A stretch of DNA of 64,000 nt from Paraclostridium hominis (GCF_014306135.1 NZ_JACRWD010000002.1:62001-126000); one strand, 5' to 3'; positions 1 through 9,086 are shown, counted from the stretch's first letter. Numbers and translations are program-made. The notes: generated by a model not told the origin, from the letters alone.

Positions 1-2
1 AT

Positions 3-293
3 TTATTAATTAGTTCTAAGTATTTAAAATCAACTATAAATAAAGTACTTCCTGCTCTTAATAAGCTTAATACCATATCTTTAATACTTGCTTTAGTGTT
101 TATGATACCTCATATTTACTATTTAAGAGAACAATTAACATCATTTGATACTGGATATATACTTTTATTTTTATTGATGATAGCTACATTTACTAAAATT
201 CATTTTTTAAGTAAATTTAATATAAAACAGTATTCATCTATAATAGCTTATTTATTAACAATAAACTTAGCTGTACACATATTTTTTAGGTAA
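3..293 (+). CDS. C-terminal part of a membrane protein (5' end outside window)
   Basis: The frame is open from base 3 to the TAA at 291-293 with no stop, so the gene begins before the window. The visible 96 residues hold two or three hydrophobic stretches (around LILALVFMIP, YILLFLLMIATF and IIAYLLTINLAVHIFF) separated by short polar loops, so this is the end of an integral membrane protein. The GTG at 96 could be an internal start, but no good ribosome site precedes it and the frame upstream reads like coding sequence. The family is not recognisable from this piece. A shared hairpin terminator follows directly. Confidence 0.55.
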   Translation, partial: LLISSKYLKSTINKVLPALNKLNTISLILALVFMIPHIYYLREQLTSFDTGYILLFLLMIATFTKIHFLSKFNIKQYSSIIAYLLTINLAVHIFFR

Positions 294-311
294 ATTTATT
301 TTATGAAATTA

Positions 312-347
312 AAAAGAGCAATTAAGATTTTACTTGATTGCTCTTTT
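312..347. terminator. Bidirectional hairpin terminator
   Basis: AAAAGAGCAAT and ATTGCTCTTTT form a long stem around a short loop, with T-tracts on both sides. It lies between the convergent membrane-protein and glutamine synthetase genes and can serve both. Confidence 0.8.
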
Positions 348-363
348 ATATTTTTATAAAAAT

Positions 364-2262
364 TTAAAATATATTCTTTTGATATTGTATATATAAATGT
401 TGCACTTCTTTCATTTTATCTTTCATTTCTATTTGTAACTTTGAAGCTAGTTCATAATCTTTACTTTCTATAGCTTCCTTTATTTGAGTAAATAAAGATT
501 TTTTACTCATAGTATCTTTCATTAAATAATGTTTTAAATTATTTATATTATCCCAAGCTACTTCATCTAATGTATTCATATCATCAGTATCATGTAATTT
601 TTTTAAACTTCTTATTATATCTATATTATCTTGTATAATTCTATTTTTAAGTTCTTTTTTCCATTTATCTATTGCCCCAGTTTTAAATGAATTTATAATT
701 TTCTCAGTAAATACATCCCCTTGTATTAAAGATTCTATTTTATAACTTTGAATTTCTAAGTTTTTCATATTCTCATAAACTGTAGCTGGTGGAATTGAAA
801 ATCTTTGATTTCTTTCTTCAATACTATAATCTTCAAATACATCATTCTCATCTCTATATGATCTATCTTTTTCTAAATAAAATCCATCTTCTCCAATTTC
901 TTTAGATAATTCTTTTTCCAAGTCCTTAGTACTTAATTTACTTTCTGCTACTGCTTTTATACCATGAAGTATAGTTTGATAAGCTCCTGCTATAACTAAG
1001 TATGTATTTGATAGTGGATTTGGTGATCTTAATTCAAATCTTGTAGACAAAGGACTGTTTATATCTCTTATAAGACCTACTAAAATAGATCTATTTCTAG
1101 ATGGTAACTCATAAGTATGTCCTAATGATGTAACTATACACACAGGCGCTTCAAATCCAGGTACTAATCTATTAAACCCATCATTTGATGATGTTACAAA
1201 CGGATTTAACACTTCATAATTTTTAAGTATACCCATTAATGCCCCATATCCAAATTTAGTTGTATAATCACTTGTCATGTTATATGGAGAAAATAAATTT
1301 ACTATTTTTCCATTTTTAAGTTTTGCACTTATACCAAAGTGTGTGTGTTCTCCACTTCCAGCTACTCCATCTAAAGGCTTAGCCTTAAATGTAACTTCTA
1401 GTCCATTTCTAGAAAATACATCCTCTATAACTTCTCTTGCTAGTAACTCATTATCAGCACATTGAAGTGGTGTTGAATATTTCCAATCGATTTCCAACTG
1501 CTCCATAGCATGATTTGTTTTACCATCTATGCTTATAGAACTAGTTATTCCTCCTACTTCTTTGTGTCCCATTTCTGGTTCTAAACCTAATTTTTGAAGT
1601 ATTGTTAAACTATTTTCTAAACAAGTTCTAATTATTCCTTTTGTTCTTTTCCAATATTGTTCCTTAAGGCTTTGAGATACATGAAGTGCTTCTAAATCTA
1701 CTTTATCTTCTGGAGTATTAACCCAAAATTCTAATTCTGTAGCTGAAGTTAAATTTATACTTTCTATATCATATGGGTTTTCTATTTCTAATTCTTCAAT
1801 CATGTGTGGATATTTATGTATTATCTCTAGTATAGAATCTTTTATATACTGTTCTGATTTCTTTAGTATACCTCTTGAACAAACTCTCTTACCTTCATGC
1901 AATAAAAATGATGGTATTTTTAAAGTTCCTATTGGTAAGTTGCACTTATCGCATATATTTTCCATATTATAATCTATATACCATACAGCATCATTATCCG
2001 GCATTAAATCTACTTTTGCATTGTTTAGTGTTGCTATGTTATATAATTCAACACTCGAACCATCTGTTTGTATACCAGAATTTAAGAAATCATTAATATC
2101 TTCTAGGAAAACTTTCATAGGTATTTTTTCATCTATAGCGTTTCCGCCTAGGTCAACACCCATAAGTGAAACAAACATTATATTTTTATGCTTAGATAGT
2201 ATTTCTTTTAAATCTTTTTCGTTGTGATTTTCTTTTTTTATAACATATAATAAAGATTGCAT
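364..2262 (-). CDS. glnA: Glutamine synthetase, long form with C-terminal extension
   Basis: ATP-dependent condensation of glutamate and ammonia to glutamine in the cytosol. Of 632 residues, the N-terminal part has the GS beta-grasp signature (TDGSSVELYN about residue 66, then KVDLMPD). The catalytic domain shows ELEFW (about 176), GLEPEMGHKE, GSGEHTHFG (about 302) and NRSILVG followed by FELRSPNP, matching metal, ammonia and ATP-site motifs. It is about 190 residues longer than the classical 440-residue GSI. The extra C-terminal helical part ends in a UVR-like segment (SKDYELASKLQIEMKD). The start is the ATG preceded by AAAGGAAG; an upstream in-frame GTG at 2280 has no such site. It is monocistronic with its own promoter. 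Family assignment is firm; the role of the extension is unknown. Confidence 0.88.
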   Translation of the reverse strand: MQSLLYVIKKENHNEKDLKEILSKHKNIMFVSLMGVDLGGNAIDEKIPMKVFLEDINDFLNSGIQTDGSSVELYNIATLNNAKVDLMPDNDAVWYIDYNMENICDKCNLPIGTLKIPSFLLHEGKRVCSRGILKKSEQYIKDSILEIIHKYPHMIEELEIENPYDIESINLTSATELEFWVNTPEDKVDLEALHVSQSLKEQYWKRTKGIIRTCLENSLTILQKLGLEPEMGHKEVGGITSSISIDGKTNHAMEQLEIDWKYSTPLQCADNELLAREVIEDVFSRNGLEVTFKAKPLDGVAGSGEHTHFGISAKLKNGKIVNLFSPYNMTSDYTTKFGYGALMGILKNYEVLNPFVTSSNDGFNRLVPGFEAPVCIVTSLGHTYELPSRNRSILVGLIRDINSPLSTRFELRSPNPLSNTYLVIAGAYQTILHGIKAVAESKLSTKDLEKELSKEIGEDGFYLEKDRSYRDENDVFEDYSIEERNQRFSIPPATVYENMKNLEIQSYKIESLIQGDVFTEKIINSFKTGAIDKWKKELKNRIIQDNIDIIRSLKKLHDTDDMNTLDEVAWDNINNLKHYLMKDTMSKKSLFTQIKEAIESKDYELASKLQIEMKDKMKEVQHLYIQYQKNIF

Positions 2263-2358
2263 TGTTGTTCTTCCTTTCACTTATTTTATTTTACGAATTG
2301 TACATTACAATATATTTAACAATAAATTGTAGTTTAAGTTCGTAAGTTAATTTATATT

Positions 2359-2387
2359 ATTATAGTATAAAGATATAATATTCGCAA
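2359..2387 (-). promoter_or_regulatory. Probable sigma-A promoter of glnA
   Basis: On the minus strand TTGCGA (2387-2382) and TATAAT (2364-2359) are 17 bases apart, giving a leader of about 90 bases before the glnA start at 2262. Only the match to consensus supports it. Confidence 0.65.
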
Positions 2388-2418
2388 TATTTTTCACTTT
2401 TAAACTTAAGTTTAAAAT

Positions 2419-2446
2419 CCTATGTATAAATTTTTTTTTACATAGG
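2419..2446. promoter_or_regulatory. Inverted repeat upstream of the exonuclease gene
   Basis: CCTATGTA (2419-2426) and TACATAGG (2439-2446) are perfect 8-base arms around an AT-rich 12-base spacer. A TATACT that could be a -10 box follows immediately at 2449. It may be an operator or a 5' hairpin. A palindrome AAACTTAAGTTT lies just upstream. Confidence 0.4.
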
Positions 2447-2487
2447 GTATACTAAATTAATAACTAATAATTTTAGGAGAGATTTGT

Positions 2488-3333
2488 ATGGAATATATAG
2501 TTTTCGATTTAGAATTTAATCAGGGATTTGATAAAGAGAATAATAAAACATACTCTGATGAAAAATGTCCCTTTGAAATAATACAAATAGGAGCTATAAA
2601 ATTAGATGCTAATTTCAATATAATTGATAAATTTAGCAGTTTTGTAAAACCAAATATATATAAAGATATTCATCCTTTTGTTGGTAAGATGACTCATATA
2701 ACACTAGATAAAGTTAAAGACGCGCCTTCATTTAATACTGTGTATAAAGACTTTAAAAAATTTATATCAAGTAAGTCCAGTATAATGTGTGTATGGGGAT
2801 CAGGCGATTTAAAAGAATTGTACAGAAATATAAATTATTATTCACTTCCATCAAAAGGATTACCCAAGCTCTATATAAACGTTCAACAATATGCTTCATC
2901 TTACTTTAATAATCCAACAGGACAAAGTATAGGTCTTCAAAACGCTATACAGATATTAGACCTTCAGGAAAATAAAGCTTATCATGATGCATTAAATGAT
3001 GCTTATTACACAGCATTAGTTCTTAAAAATATTTATAATGAAAATATAGTTGCTGATACTTATGTTTATACTCCAGTAAAACCTAATAGAACTAGATCAA
3101 AATCAGCTAAGAAGAAAGTTGATTATAATAGCTTATTTGAGGAATTCAAAAAAATATTAGGAAGAGATTTAACTTCTGATGATAAAAAACTTATAGATTT
3201 AGCTTATAAAATGGGGAAAACAAATCAATTTTTAATAGATGAAGCTTCACAACCCCAACCTAAAACTAAAGTTTCAAATAAATTTATTAAAAATAAATCT
3301 AAAAATGGATTTAAATATAAAAAAAGAAGATAG
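2488..3333 (+). CDS. DEDDh 3'-5' exonuclease (RNase T / KapD-like)
   Basis: Predicted two-metal exonuclease of the DnaQ fold, probably acting on RNA or single-stranded ends in the cytosol. All five signature residues are visible: D7 and E9 in FDLEF, D107 in GSGDLKE, H166 and D171 in YHDALNDA. The nuclease domain covers about residues 1-185. A basic tail follows (RTRSKSAKKK, ending KNKSKNGFKYKKRR) that may bind nucleic acid. AGGAGAG lies 7 bases before the ATG. The gene is alone between the divergent glnA promoter and a strong terminator. The substrate (sporulation-type KapD, oligoribonuclease or other) is not determined. Confidence 0.82.
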   Translation: MEYIVFDLEFNQGFDKENNKTYSDEKCPFEIIQIGAIKLDANFNIIDKFSSFVKPNIYKDIHPFVGKMTHITLDKVKDAPSFNTVYKDFKKFISSKSSIMCVWGSGDLKELYRNINYYSLPSKGLPKLYINVQQYASSYFNNPTGQSIGLQNAIQILDLQENKAYHDALNDAYYTALVLKNIYNENIVADTYVYTPVKPNRTRSKSAKKKVDYNSLFEEFKKILGRDLTSDDKKLIDLAYKMGKTNQFLIDEASQPQPKTKVSNKFIKNKSKNGFKYKKRR

Positions 3334-3360
3334 GTCTTATAAATTAGGACCTATCTTCTT
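3324..3360. terminator. Strong bidirectional terminator
   Basis: AAGAAGATAGGTC (3324-3336) pairs exactly with GACCTATCTTCTT (3348-3360), followed by T-runs on both strands. It separates the exonuclease gene from the convergent small ORF. Confidence 0.88.
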
Positions 3361-3362
3361 TT

Positions 3363-3689
3363 TTATACATTTAAAAATAACATTTTTATTTCTTCATACT
3401 GTGCAAATTCTACAATTTCCACAGGTTTATCTTCACTTCTATATTTTTCGTCTTTACCTACATATACATCTACATTCCCAATTTGATTATATATTCCATC
3501 TATAATATTTAAAAAATCTTCACTTTTTAAACTTTCACCTTTTGATTTTAAAAATATTATACTTTCATTTCCTTCATCTCTAATTATTGATTCTATTCCA
3601 AATAAAAGACTATCTTCCTTTATATAAACAACTTTAGCACCTAGTGCTATTCCTTTATTAACTTTTTCTTTAAGCTGTAATAAATTCAT
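3363..3689 (-). CDS. Conserved-looking small protein of unknown function
   Basis: A 108-residue soluble, acidic protein, about half predicted beta strand, without signal peptide, membrane segment or cysteine motif. AAGGAGGG sits 4 bases before the ATG, a strong signal that it is translated. It is separated from exonuclease III upstream by 58 bases and ends at a shared terminator. I do not recognise the family. Confidence 0.7.
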   Translation of the reverse strand: MNLLQLKEKVNKGIALGAKVVYIKEDSLLFGIESIIRDEGNESIIFLKSKGESLKSEDFLNIIDGIYNQIGNVDVYVGKDEKYRSEDKPVEIVEFAQYEEIKMLFLNV

Positions 3690-3747
3690 AATTCCCTCCT
3701 TATTAAAAGTATATTAAATTATATTAAAGAAATTATGAATTTATGTT

Positions 3748-4500
3748 TTATTTTATAACTAATTCTACAGGACAATGATCAGATCCTAAAATTTCAGTGT
3801 GAATACTAGCTGAAACTAATCTATCCTTTAATTTTTGAGAAACACAAAAATAATCTATTCTCCATCCTGCATTATTTTTTCTTGCATTGAATCTGTAAGA
3901 CCACCAACTATAAACTCCTTCTTTATCAGGATTAAAATATCTATAAGTATCTATAAATCCAGAGTCTAAAAACTCAGTAAATTTGTTTCTTTCCTCATCT
4001 GTGAAACCTGCATTTTTTTTATTAGTCTTAGGATTTTTTAAATCTATTTCTTTGTGAGCTACATTTAAATCTCCACACATTATAACTGGCTTGATTTCAT
4101 CTAATTTATTTAAATAACTTCTAAAATCATCTTCCCACTTCATTCTATAATCAAGTCTTTTTAATCCCTGTTGAGAGTTTGGAGTATAAACTGTTACAAA
4201 GTAAAAATCTTCAAACTCTAAAGTTATAACTCTACCTTCATTATCATGTTCTTCAATATCTATTCCGTAACTTACACTAAGTGGTTTCTTCTTTGTAAAT
4301 ATTGCAGTACCTGAGTATCCCTTTTTAGTGGCATAGTTCCAATAATCATAATATCCTTTTAATTCTAATTCTATTTGACCTTCTTGTAATTTAGTTTCTT
4401 GCAGACAAAATATATCTGCATCTACCTCTTTAAAATAATCCATAAATCCTTTAGTAACACAAGCTCTTAGTCCGTTAACATTCCATGATATAAATTTCAT
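3748..4500 (-). CDS. exoA: Exodeoxyribonuclease III (AP endonuclease, ExoA type)
   Basis: Class II AP endonuclease and 3'-5' exonuclease of base-excision repair. The 250 residues match the Bacillus ExoA length. Family motifs in order: SWNVNGLRA (residue 5), LQETKL (about 34), VYTPNSQQG (about 104), CGDLNVAHKEID (about 141), and the catalytic GSDHCPVEL at the C-terminus. It starts at an ATG with a modest ribosome site (AAAGGAGAA). The GalT-like gene ends 19 bases upstream, so the two are probably co-transcribed, though no functional link is evident. Confidence 0.93.
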   Translation of the reverse strand: MKFISWNVNGLRACVTKGFMDYFKEVDADIFCLQETKLQEGQIELELKGYYDYWNYATKKGYSGTAIFTKKKPLSVSYGIDIEEHDNEGRVITLEFEDFYFVTVYTPNSQQGLKRLDYRMKWEDDFRSYLNKLDEIKPVIMCGDLNVAHKEIDLKNPKTNKKNAGFTDEERNKFTEFLDSGFIDTYRYFNPDKEGVYSWWSYRFNARKNNAGWRIDYFCVSQKLKDRLVSASIHTEILGSDHCPVELVIK

Positions 4501-4519
4501 ATTTTTCTCCTTTGTTTAT

Positions 4520-5470
4520 CTATTTAAATATTATTTTTTTTGCAAAGTCTTTTGGCAGTGTAGAAGATACATAAATTCCATTACTTATCTCAAATCCTCC
4601 AAAACTATATTTTCTAGGTATTACATGAAAATGTAAATTAAATAAATCACTACAATCTATATTTTTAGGGTGTGAATGCATACATAAATTAAACGGCATA
4701 TAACCACATACTTTATATATTTTTTCAAATAAATTTTTAAATATATATGCAAGTTCATGTATATTATCATTTTCTAAATCTTCAAACTTAGTACTATCTT
4801 TACATATAATTCTAACTTCATTACTATACATAGATGCATAAGGAACTAATACTATAAATTTACTACCATTATACACAACTCTTTCATTTAAACTTAATTC
4901 TTTTTTAATTGTCTTTTTGTATAAACTTTCATTTTCGTTTTCATAATACTCTTTTAATATATTAATTTCATTTTTAACATCTTTAGGCACCATGGACATG
5001 GAAATAATCTGTGAATGTGGATGGATTAGAGATGCTCCTGCTTTTTTTAAGAAGTTTTTAAATATACTAACATATAATACGTCTTTATCATTTATATACT
5101 TCTCATATCTATTTTTATACATTAAAAACATATTATTAAACTCTTTTTCACTCATGTTATAAAAAGAACCATTATGCCTATAAGTATCTATCATCACTTC
5201 GTGATTTCCTCTTATACCTTCACAACTTTCATCTATAATTGGGTATTTATTATAAACTGACCTACAAACCCACTCTGACCCATTACATATTTCAAATGTT
5301 TTTTCAGCTGCATATTCTTCATTACCTCTACAAAATGGACAATTTAAATCATATATATCATAAACTTCTTCTTCATCCATAATTGGTTTAATATCAGTAG
5401 GTCTGCTTGACCTATCAGGTGCAGATATAACCATATCACCACTAAATAAGTCAATTCTTACATCTTTCAT
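4520..5470 (-). CDS. galT: Galactose-1-phosphate uridylyltransferase-like protein
   Basis: HIT-superfamily nucleotidyl transferase swapping UMP between UDP-glucose and a sugar 1-phosphate. A zinc pair C44/C47 (NCPFC), the nucleophile motif HPHSQ (150-154, nucleophile expected at H152) and the distal HSHP...HFHVIPR cluster agree with class I GalT. At 316 residues it is a little shorter than E. coli GalT (348). ATG at 5470 is preferred because AGAGGTG is 6 bases upstream; a GTG at 5479 is also in frame. No galK or galE is adjacent, so the physiological substrate may not be galactose 1-phosphate. Confidence 0.78.
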   Translation of the reverse strand: MKDVRIDLFSGDMVISAPDRSSRPTDIKPIMDEEEVYDIYDLNCPFCRGNEEYAAEKTFEICNGSEWVCRSVYNKYPIIDESCEGIRGNHEVMIDTYRHNGSFYNMSEKEFNNMFLMYKNRYEKYINDKDVLYVSIFKNFLKKAGASLIHPHSQIISMSMVPKDVKNEINILKEYYENENESLYKKTIKKELSLNERVVYNGSKFIVLVPYASMYSNEVRIICKDSTKFEDLENDNIHELAYIFKNLFEKIYKVCGYMPFNLCMHSHPKNIDCSDLFNLHFHVIPRKYSFGGFEISNGIYVSSTLPKDFAKKIIFK

Positions 5471-5740
5471 ACCAAGCACCTCTTCTAAGAGTATTTATAT
5501 ATCAAATCATATATATTTATATCTTATATAATATTTTCACAATAATATTTTGTTATAACTATTTTTGTAAATTAATCAAATACACATTTATAATTTTACA
5601 GATTTTAACATCAAATGTAAATCCTCTTACTCTTTTATTTTAACATTAAAAATTGAATGATTTTTAATATAACTTCTGCTATTATACTCTTGTAAAGAGA
5701 TTTTACAGATTTTTCAAACAAATAATAGGGGGTATTAAAA

Positions 5741-6954
5741 ATGAACTTTTCTAATAGAGTTATATCTATGCAATCTTCACCTATAAGAAAGCTAGTTCCA
5801 TATTCAACAGCTGCAAAGGAACGAGGATTAAAAGTTTATCATTTAAATATAGGTCAGCCAGACATAAAAACACCTAAAAGCTTTTTTGATGCTATTAATA
5901 ATTTTAATAGTGATGTGTTAGAATATGCAGTATCTCAAGGATTACCTGAGTTAATAGAGGAAATGATAAATTATTACTCTACATATGATATAGACTTTAA
6001 AAAAGATGAGATACTTATAACTAATGGTGGTAGTGAGGCTTTACTATTTGCTATGATGGCTACTTGTGACCCCGGAGATAATATCTTAGTACCTGAACCA
6101 TTTTATACTAACTATAACGGATTTAGCTCTTGCATAAATGTTTGTGTAAAACCTATAACTACACATCCAGAAGAGGGATTTCATTTACCTAAAAAAGAAG
6201 ATATAGTTTCTAAAATAGATAAAAACACTAAAGCAATACTAATATCTAATCCAGGAAATCCAACTGGTTGTGTATATACTAAAGAAGAAGTTTATATGCT
6301 ATCTGATATAGCTATAGAAAATAATTTATGGATAATAGCTGATGAGGTTTACAGAGAGTTTGTTTATGATGGACTTGATTATATAAGCTTTGGTAATATA
6401 GATAAAGTAAAAGATAGAGTAATAATAGTTGATAGTGTGTCTAAAAGATATAGTGCATGTGGCGCTAGAATAGGCTCTCTTGCTTGTAAAAATAAAAGTT
6501 TCATATCCCAAGTTCTAAAGTTATGTCAAGGAAGATTATGTGTGTCTACACTTGATCAAGTAGGCGCCATAGAATTATATAAAACGCCTAAATCTTATTT
6601 TAACGAAGTTAATGAAGAATATAAAAAAAGAAGAGATGTATTATCAATGAATTAATGAAAGTTGAAGGAGTTATATGTGAAAAACCTAAAGGTGCATTTT
6701 ATATACTTGCTAAATTACCTATAGAAAATGCTGAAGATTTTGTAATTTGGATGTTAAATGAATTTGAGGTTGATGGAGAAACTGTAATGGTATGTCCTGC
6801 TGAAGGATTTTATGCAACAAAGGGTCTTGGAAAAAGCGAAATCAGACTTGCTTATATATTAAATGAAAACGATTTAAAGAAAGCTGCTAGTATATTAAAG
6901 CAAGGTATTGAAAAATATATTGAAATTAAAAATAATTTAGCAACTAATATATAA
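5741..6954 (+). pseudogene. Class I aminotransferase (AspC-like), reading frame broken once
   Basis: PLP-dependent fold type I aminotransferase, acting on aspartate or similar amino acids. The first part (5741-6655, 304 residues) has the NPGNPTG motif (about 171), D201 and the PLP lysine K235 in DSVSKRYSACG. It stops at TAA 6653-6655. The next frame (6655-6954, ATG overlapping the stop as TAATG) continues with ELMKVEG...CEKPKGAFY...GFYATKGLG, the usual C-terminal domain. Adding one A near 6646-6647 would give one protein of about 403 residues, the normal family length. It may be a real one-base deletion, a sequencing error in a short A run, or a translationally coupled split enzyme. Otherwise the sequence is undamaged and has a good AGGGGG ribosome site. 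Confidence 0.8.
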
Positions 6955-6986
6955 AAAATAGGCATTCAATTGAATGCCTATTTTTT
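6953..6986. terminator. Perfect palindromic terminator
   Basis: AAAAAATAGGCATTCA is followed by its exact complement, making a 34-base palindrome ending in TTTTTT. It follows the aminotransferase and can also end the convergent MarR transcript. Confidence 0.9.
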
Positions 6987-7016
6987 ACTTGTTACTCAAA
7001 TTGGGTTTTTATATAC

Positions 7017-7469
7017 TTATTTTAAATTTTCTTTTATAAGTATATCTTCTAAATTTTTTATTGACTGCATGAACTTATCTCTATCCTCTTCACTTAATTC
7101 TAAAAATCTAGATTCTAGCTTTTTACCTAATTCTTCTAAAAAGTCTTTAGCTATTACGTCTCCTTCATTAGTTAAGTTTAATATATACTTTCTTCTATCT
7201 CTTAAGTCCCTTGTCCTTGTTAAGTATCCTTTTTTAGTTAAGTCATCTACCATAGTAGTAAGACTTCCTTTTTCTATATTTAATTTTTCACATAAGTCCG
7301 TCATTGTTATTTCCCCATTATTTTTTATGAATACAAGTGCTCTTAATTGAGTTCTATTTACATCAGTATTTGCTGCATATTCTTTTAAAGATTCTAGATA
7401 TAAACTTGCATGTATCTTTGGAAAAGTTTTAGATACAAAGTCTATAATATCTTTTATTATTTCATTCAT
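7017..7469 (-). CDS. MarR-family transcriptional regulator
   Basis: Dimeric winged-helix DNA-binding regulator of 150 residues, the typical family size. The helix-turn-helix lies around residues 54-75 (TMTDLCEKLNIEKGSLTTMVDDL) and the wing around TRTRDLRDRRKYILNLT. Helices at both ends would form the dimer interface. AGGTGAAAGT precedes the ATG. It is transcribed divergently from the first PfoR-like gene, whose promoter is 100-200 bases away, so it may control that gene or itself. The ligand is unknown. Confidence 0.88.
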   Translation of the reverse strand: MNEIIKDIIDFVSKTFPKIHASLYLESLKEYAANTDVNRTQLRALVFIKNNGEITMTDLCEKLNIEKGSLTTMVDDLTKKGYLTRTRDLRDRRKYILNLTNEGDVIAKDFLEELGKKLESRFLELSEEDRDKFMQSIKNLEDILIKENLK

Positions 7470-7530
7470 ACTTTCACCTCCAACCCCTTTAGATTATCGT
7501 CAAATACTAGTTTACACTAATTCTTTTGTA

Positions 7531-7664
7531 TAAACAACACCAAAACAACAATTCATGTTTATTAAAGCTTTTCAATATTTTTTAAATCTTATTTTATTTT
7601 CTACATTTTTCTACATTTTCATACATTTTGCACTATTTGCAAAATTTACATTTTATAATATAAT
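7531..7664 (+). promoter_or_regulatory. Promoter of PfoR-like gene 1 with three period-10 direct repeats
   Basis: CTACATTTTT (7601), CTACATTTTC (7611) and ATACATTTTG (7621) repeat every ten bases and end just before TTGCAA (7637-7642), 16 bases from TATAAT (7659-7664). The same arrangement precedes the second copy. A further shared block, AACACxCCAAAACAxCAAT-like, lies at 7536-7552. One-turn spacing next to the -35 box suggests an activator binding one DNA face. Confidence 0.55.
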
Positions 7665-7727
7665 TTTAATCACTGCTTAAAAAGCGTAACGACTATTTAT
7701 TTTAATCACCGAGGAGGAAATTTTTTT

Positions 7728-8783
7728 ATGATGCAAATTATAACGAGTACAGCATTACTTTTGGCTGTACTAGCATTATTCAGTCTATTTTGTTACAAAG
7801 CACCTTATGGTATGAAAGCTATGGGTGCATTAGCAAGTGCTGCTTGCGCAAGTTTTTTAGTTCAAGCATTTCATGGTGCATTATTCGGAGAACAAGTTCA
7901 TATTGCATTCTTAGGAAGCGTTGGATCTGCTACTGGTAGTTTAAGTGGAGTTGCTGCAGCTATATTAGTTCCATTAGCTTTAGGTGTATCTCCAGTATAT
8001 GCAGTTTTAGTTGGTTTATCAGTTTCTGGTTTCGGAATACTTCCAGGATTTGTTGCAGGATATTTAACAGCATTTGTTGTTAAATTCTTAGAGAAAAAAG
8101 CTCCTGCTGGTCTTGATTTAATAATTATAATATTAATTGCTGCTCCTTTATCAAGAGGAATCGCTACATTTATGGATCCACTTGTAAAATCTACATTAAT
8201 GCAAATAGGACAAGCTTTAACAGCTGCTTCTTCAACATCTCCAATATTTATGGCTATAATACTAGGAGGATTAATAACTGTTGTTGGTAATACACCTTTA
8301 TCATCAATGGCATTAACATCTGTAATAGGATTAACTGGACTTCCAATGGCAATAGGTGCATTAGCAGTATTCGGTTCTTCTTTCACAAACTTCGTATTTT
8401 TCTCTAAAATGAAATTTGGTGATAAAAAAGACACTATTTCTGTTGCAATAGAACCATTAACTCAATCAGATGTAATATCTGCAAATCCAATACCAGTATT
8501 TACTACTAACTTTATAGGCGGAGCATTATCAGGTATTGTAGTTGCTTTAGTAAGTATGTACGTTGCTCCACTTGCAATAAGCGTTCCTGGTATGGCTACT
8601 CCAATCGCTGGTTTTGCTGTAGCAGTTGGACAAAACGGAACTCCTGCTTTAATTGCTGCTGGTGGATGTATAGTAGCAAGTGTATTCTCTGGATTATTAG
8701 GACATAGAATATTCAGTAACCACAAAATAGTTACTGTTGCTGAAATACGTGGTGAAAAAAACAACGAATGTACTGCTGCTTAG
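7728..8783 (+). CDS. PfoR/EIIC-type polytopic membrane protein, copy 1
   Basis: Integral membrane protein of 351 residues with about nine or ten hydrophobic segments rich in Gly, Ala and Ser. It resembles the PfoR family (COG3641, PTS_EIIC_2 fold), first described upstream of perfringolysin O. Conserved stretches include the KAPYGMKAMGALASAACASF start, GFGILPGFVAGYL, IAAPLSRGI and NGTPALIAAGG. No phosphorylation domain (IIA or IIB) is attached or adjacent, so a classical PTS role is unproven; regulation or transport of an unknown small molecule are alternatives. The start has GAGGAGG 9 bases upstream. It is alone between its promoter and a terminator, and about 80 percent identical by eye to the next gene. 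Confidence 0.82.
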   Translation: MMQIITSTALLLAVLALFSLFCYKAPYGMKAMGALASAACASFLVQAFHGALFGEQVHIAFLGSVGSATGSLSGVAAAILVPLALGVSPVYAVLVGLSVSGFGILPGFVAGYLTAFVVKFLEKKAPAGLDLIIIILIAAPLSRGIATFMDPLVKSTLMQIGQALTAASSTSPIFMAIILGGLITVVGNTPLSSMALTSVIGLTGLPMAIGALAVFGSSFTNFVFFSKMKFGDKKDTISVAIEPLTQSDVISANPIPVFTTNFIGGALSGIVVALVSMYVAPLAISVPGMATPIAGFAVAVGQNGTPALIAAGGCIVASVFSGLLGHRIFSNHKIVTVAEIRGEKNNECTAA

Positions 8784-8817
8784 ACCAGTATGTTTTACAT
8801 AAAATGATATTATAAAT

Positions 8818-8852
8818 AAAGTTGCTTTTACATTGTTAAAAGCAGCTTTTTT
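8818..8852 (+). terminator. Terminator of PfoR-like gene 1
   Basis: AAAGTTGCTTTTA pairs with TTAAAAGCAGCTTT across a short loop, followed by six Ts. It makes the two PfoR-like genes separate transcription units. Confidence 0.85.
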
Positions 8853-8924
8853 CATATTTAAGAACAATTTTCATAAAAAATCTTACTTATTCAAAATATA
8901 AACTAGCATATATCTACTCTATAA

Positions 8925-9086
8925 TAACACTCCAAAACAGCAATCTGATGCGGTTGCAATTTTAACATTATTTTTCAAACTTTACTTTATTTTCTAACTC
9001 TTTCTACATTTTTCTACATTTAAACTATTTACAAAAATGTTTTTTTATAATATAATTGACTCATAGCTTCCCGAGACAAGCGGGAA
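8925..9086 (+). promoter_or_regulatory. Promoter and 5' leader of PfoR-like gene 2
   Basis: TTTCTACATT is repeated exactly at 9001 and 9011, directly upstream of TTTACA (9028-9033) and, 17 bases on, TATAAT (9051-9056). A block ACACTCCAAAACAGCAAT (8928-8945) matches one upstream of copy 1. The leader contains a GC-rich hairpin TTCCCG...CGGGAA (9068-9086) that copy 1 lacks; it may stabilise the mRNA or bind a regulator. Confidence 0.55.

Noticed and set aside
7601..7630. Direct repeats as VirR boxes of the pfoA type
   Set aside because: VirR boxes have a CCCAGTT core; CTACATTTT shows no such core, so only an unknown activator is proposed.
7898..8764. Long minus-strand open frames opposite PfoR-like gene 1 (and similar ones opposite copy 2)
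   Set aside because: They follow from the low-complexity Ala/Gly/Ser codons of the plus-strand gene; no ribosome site and no recognisable protein.
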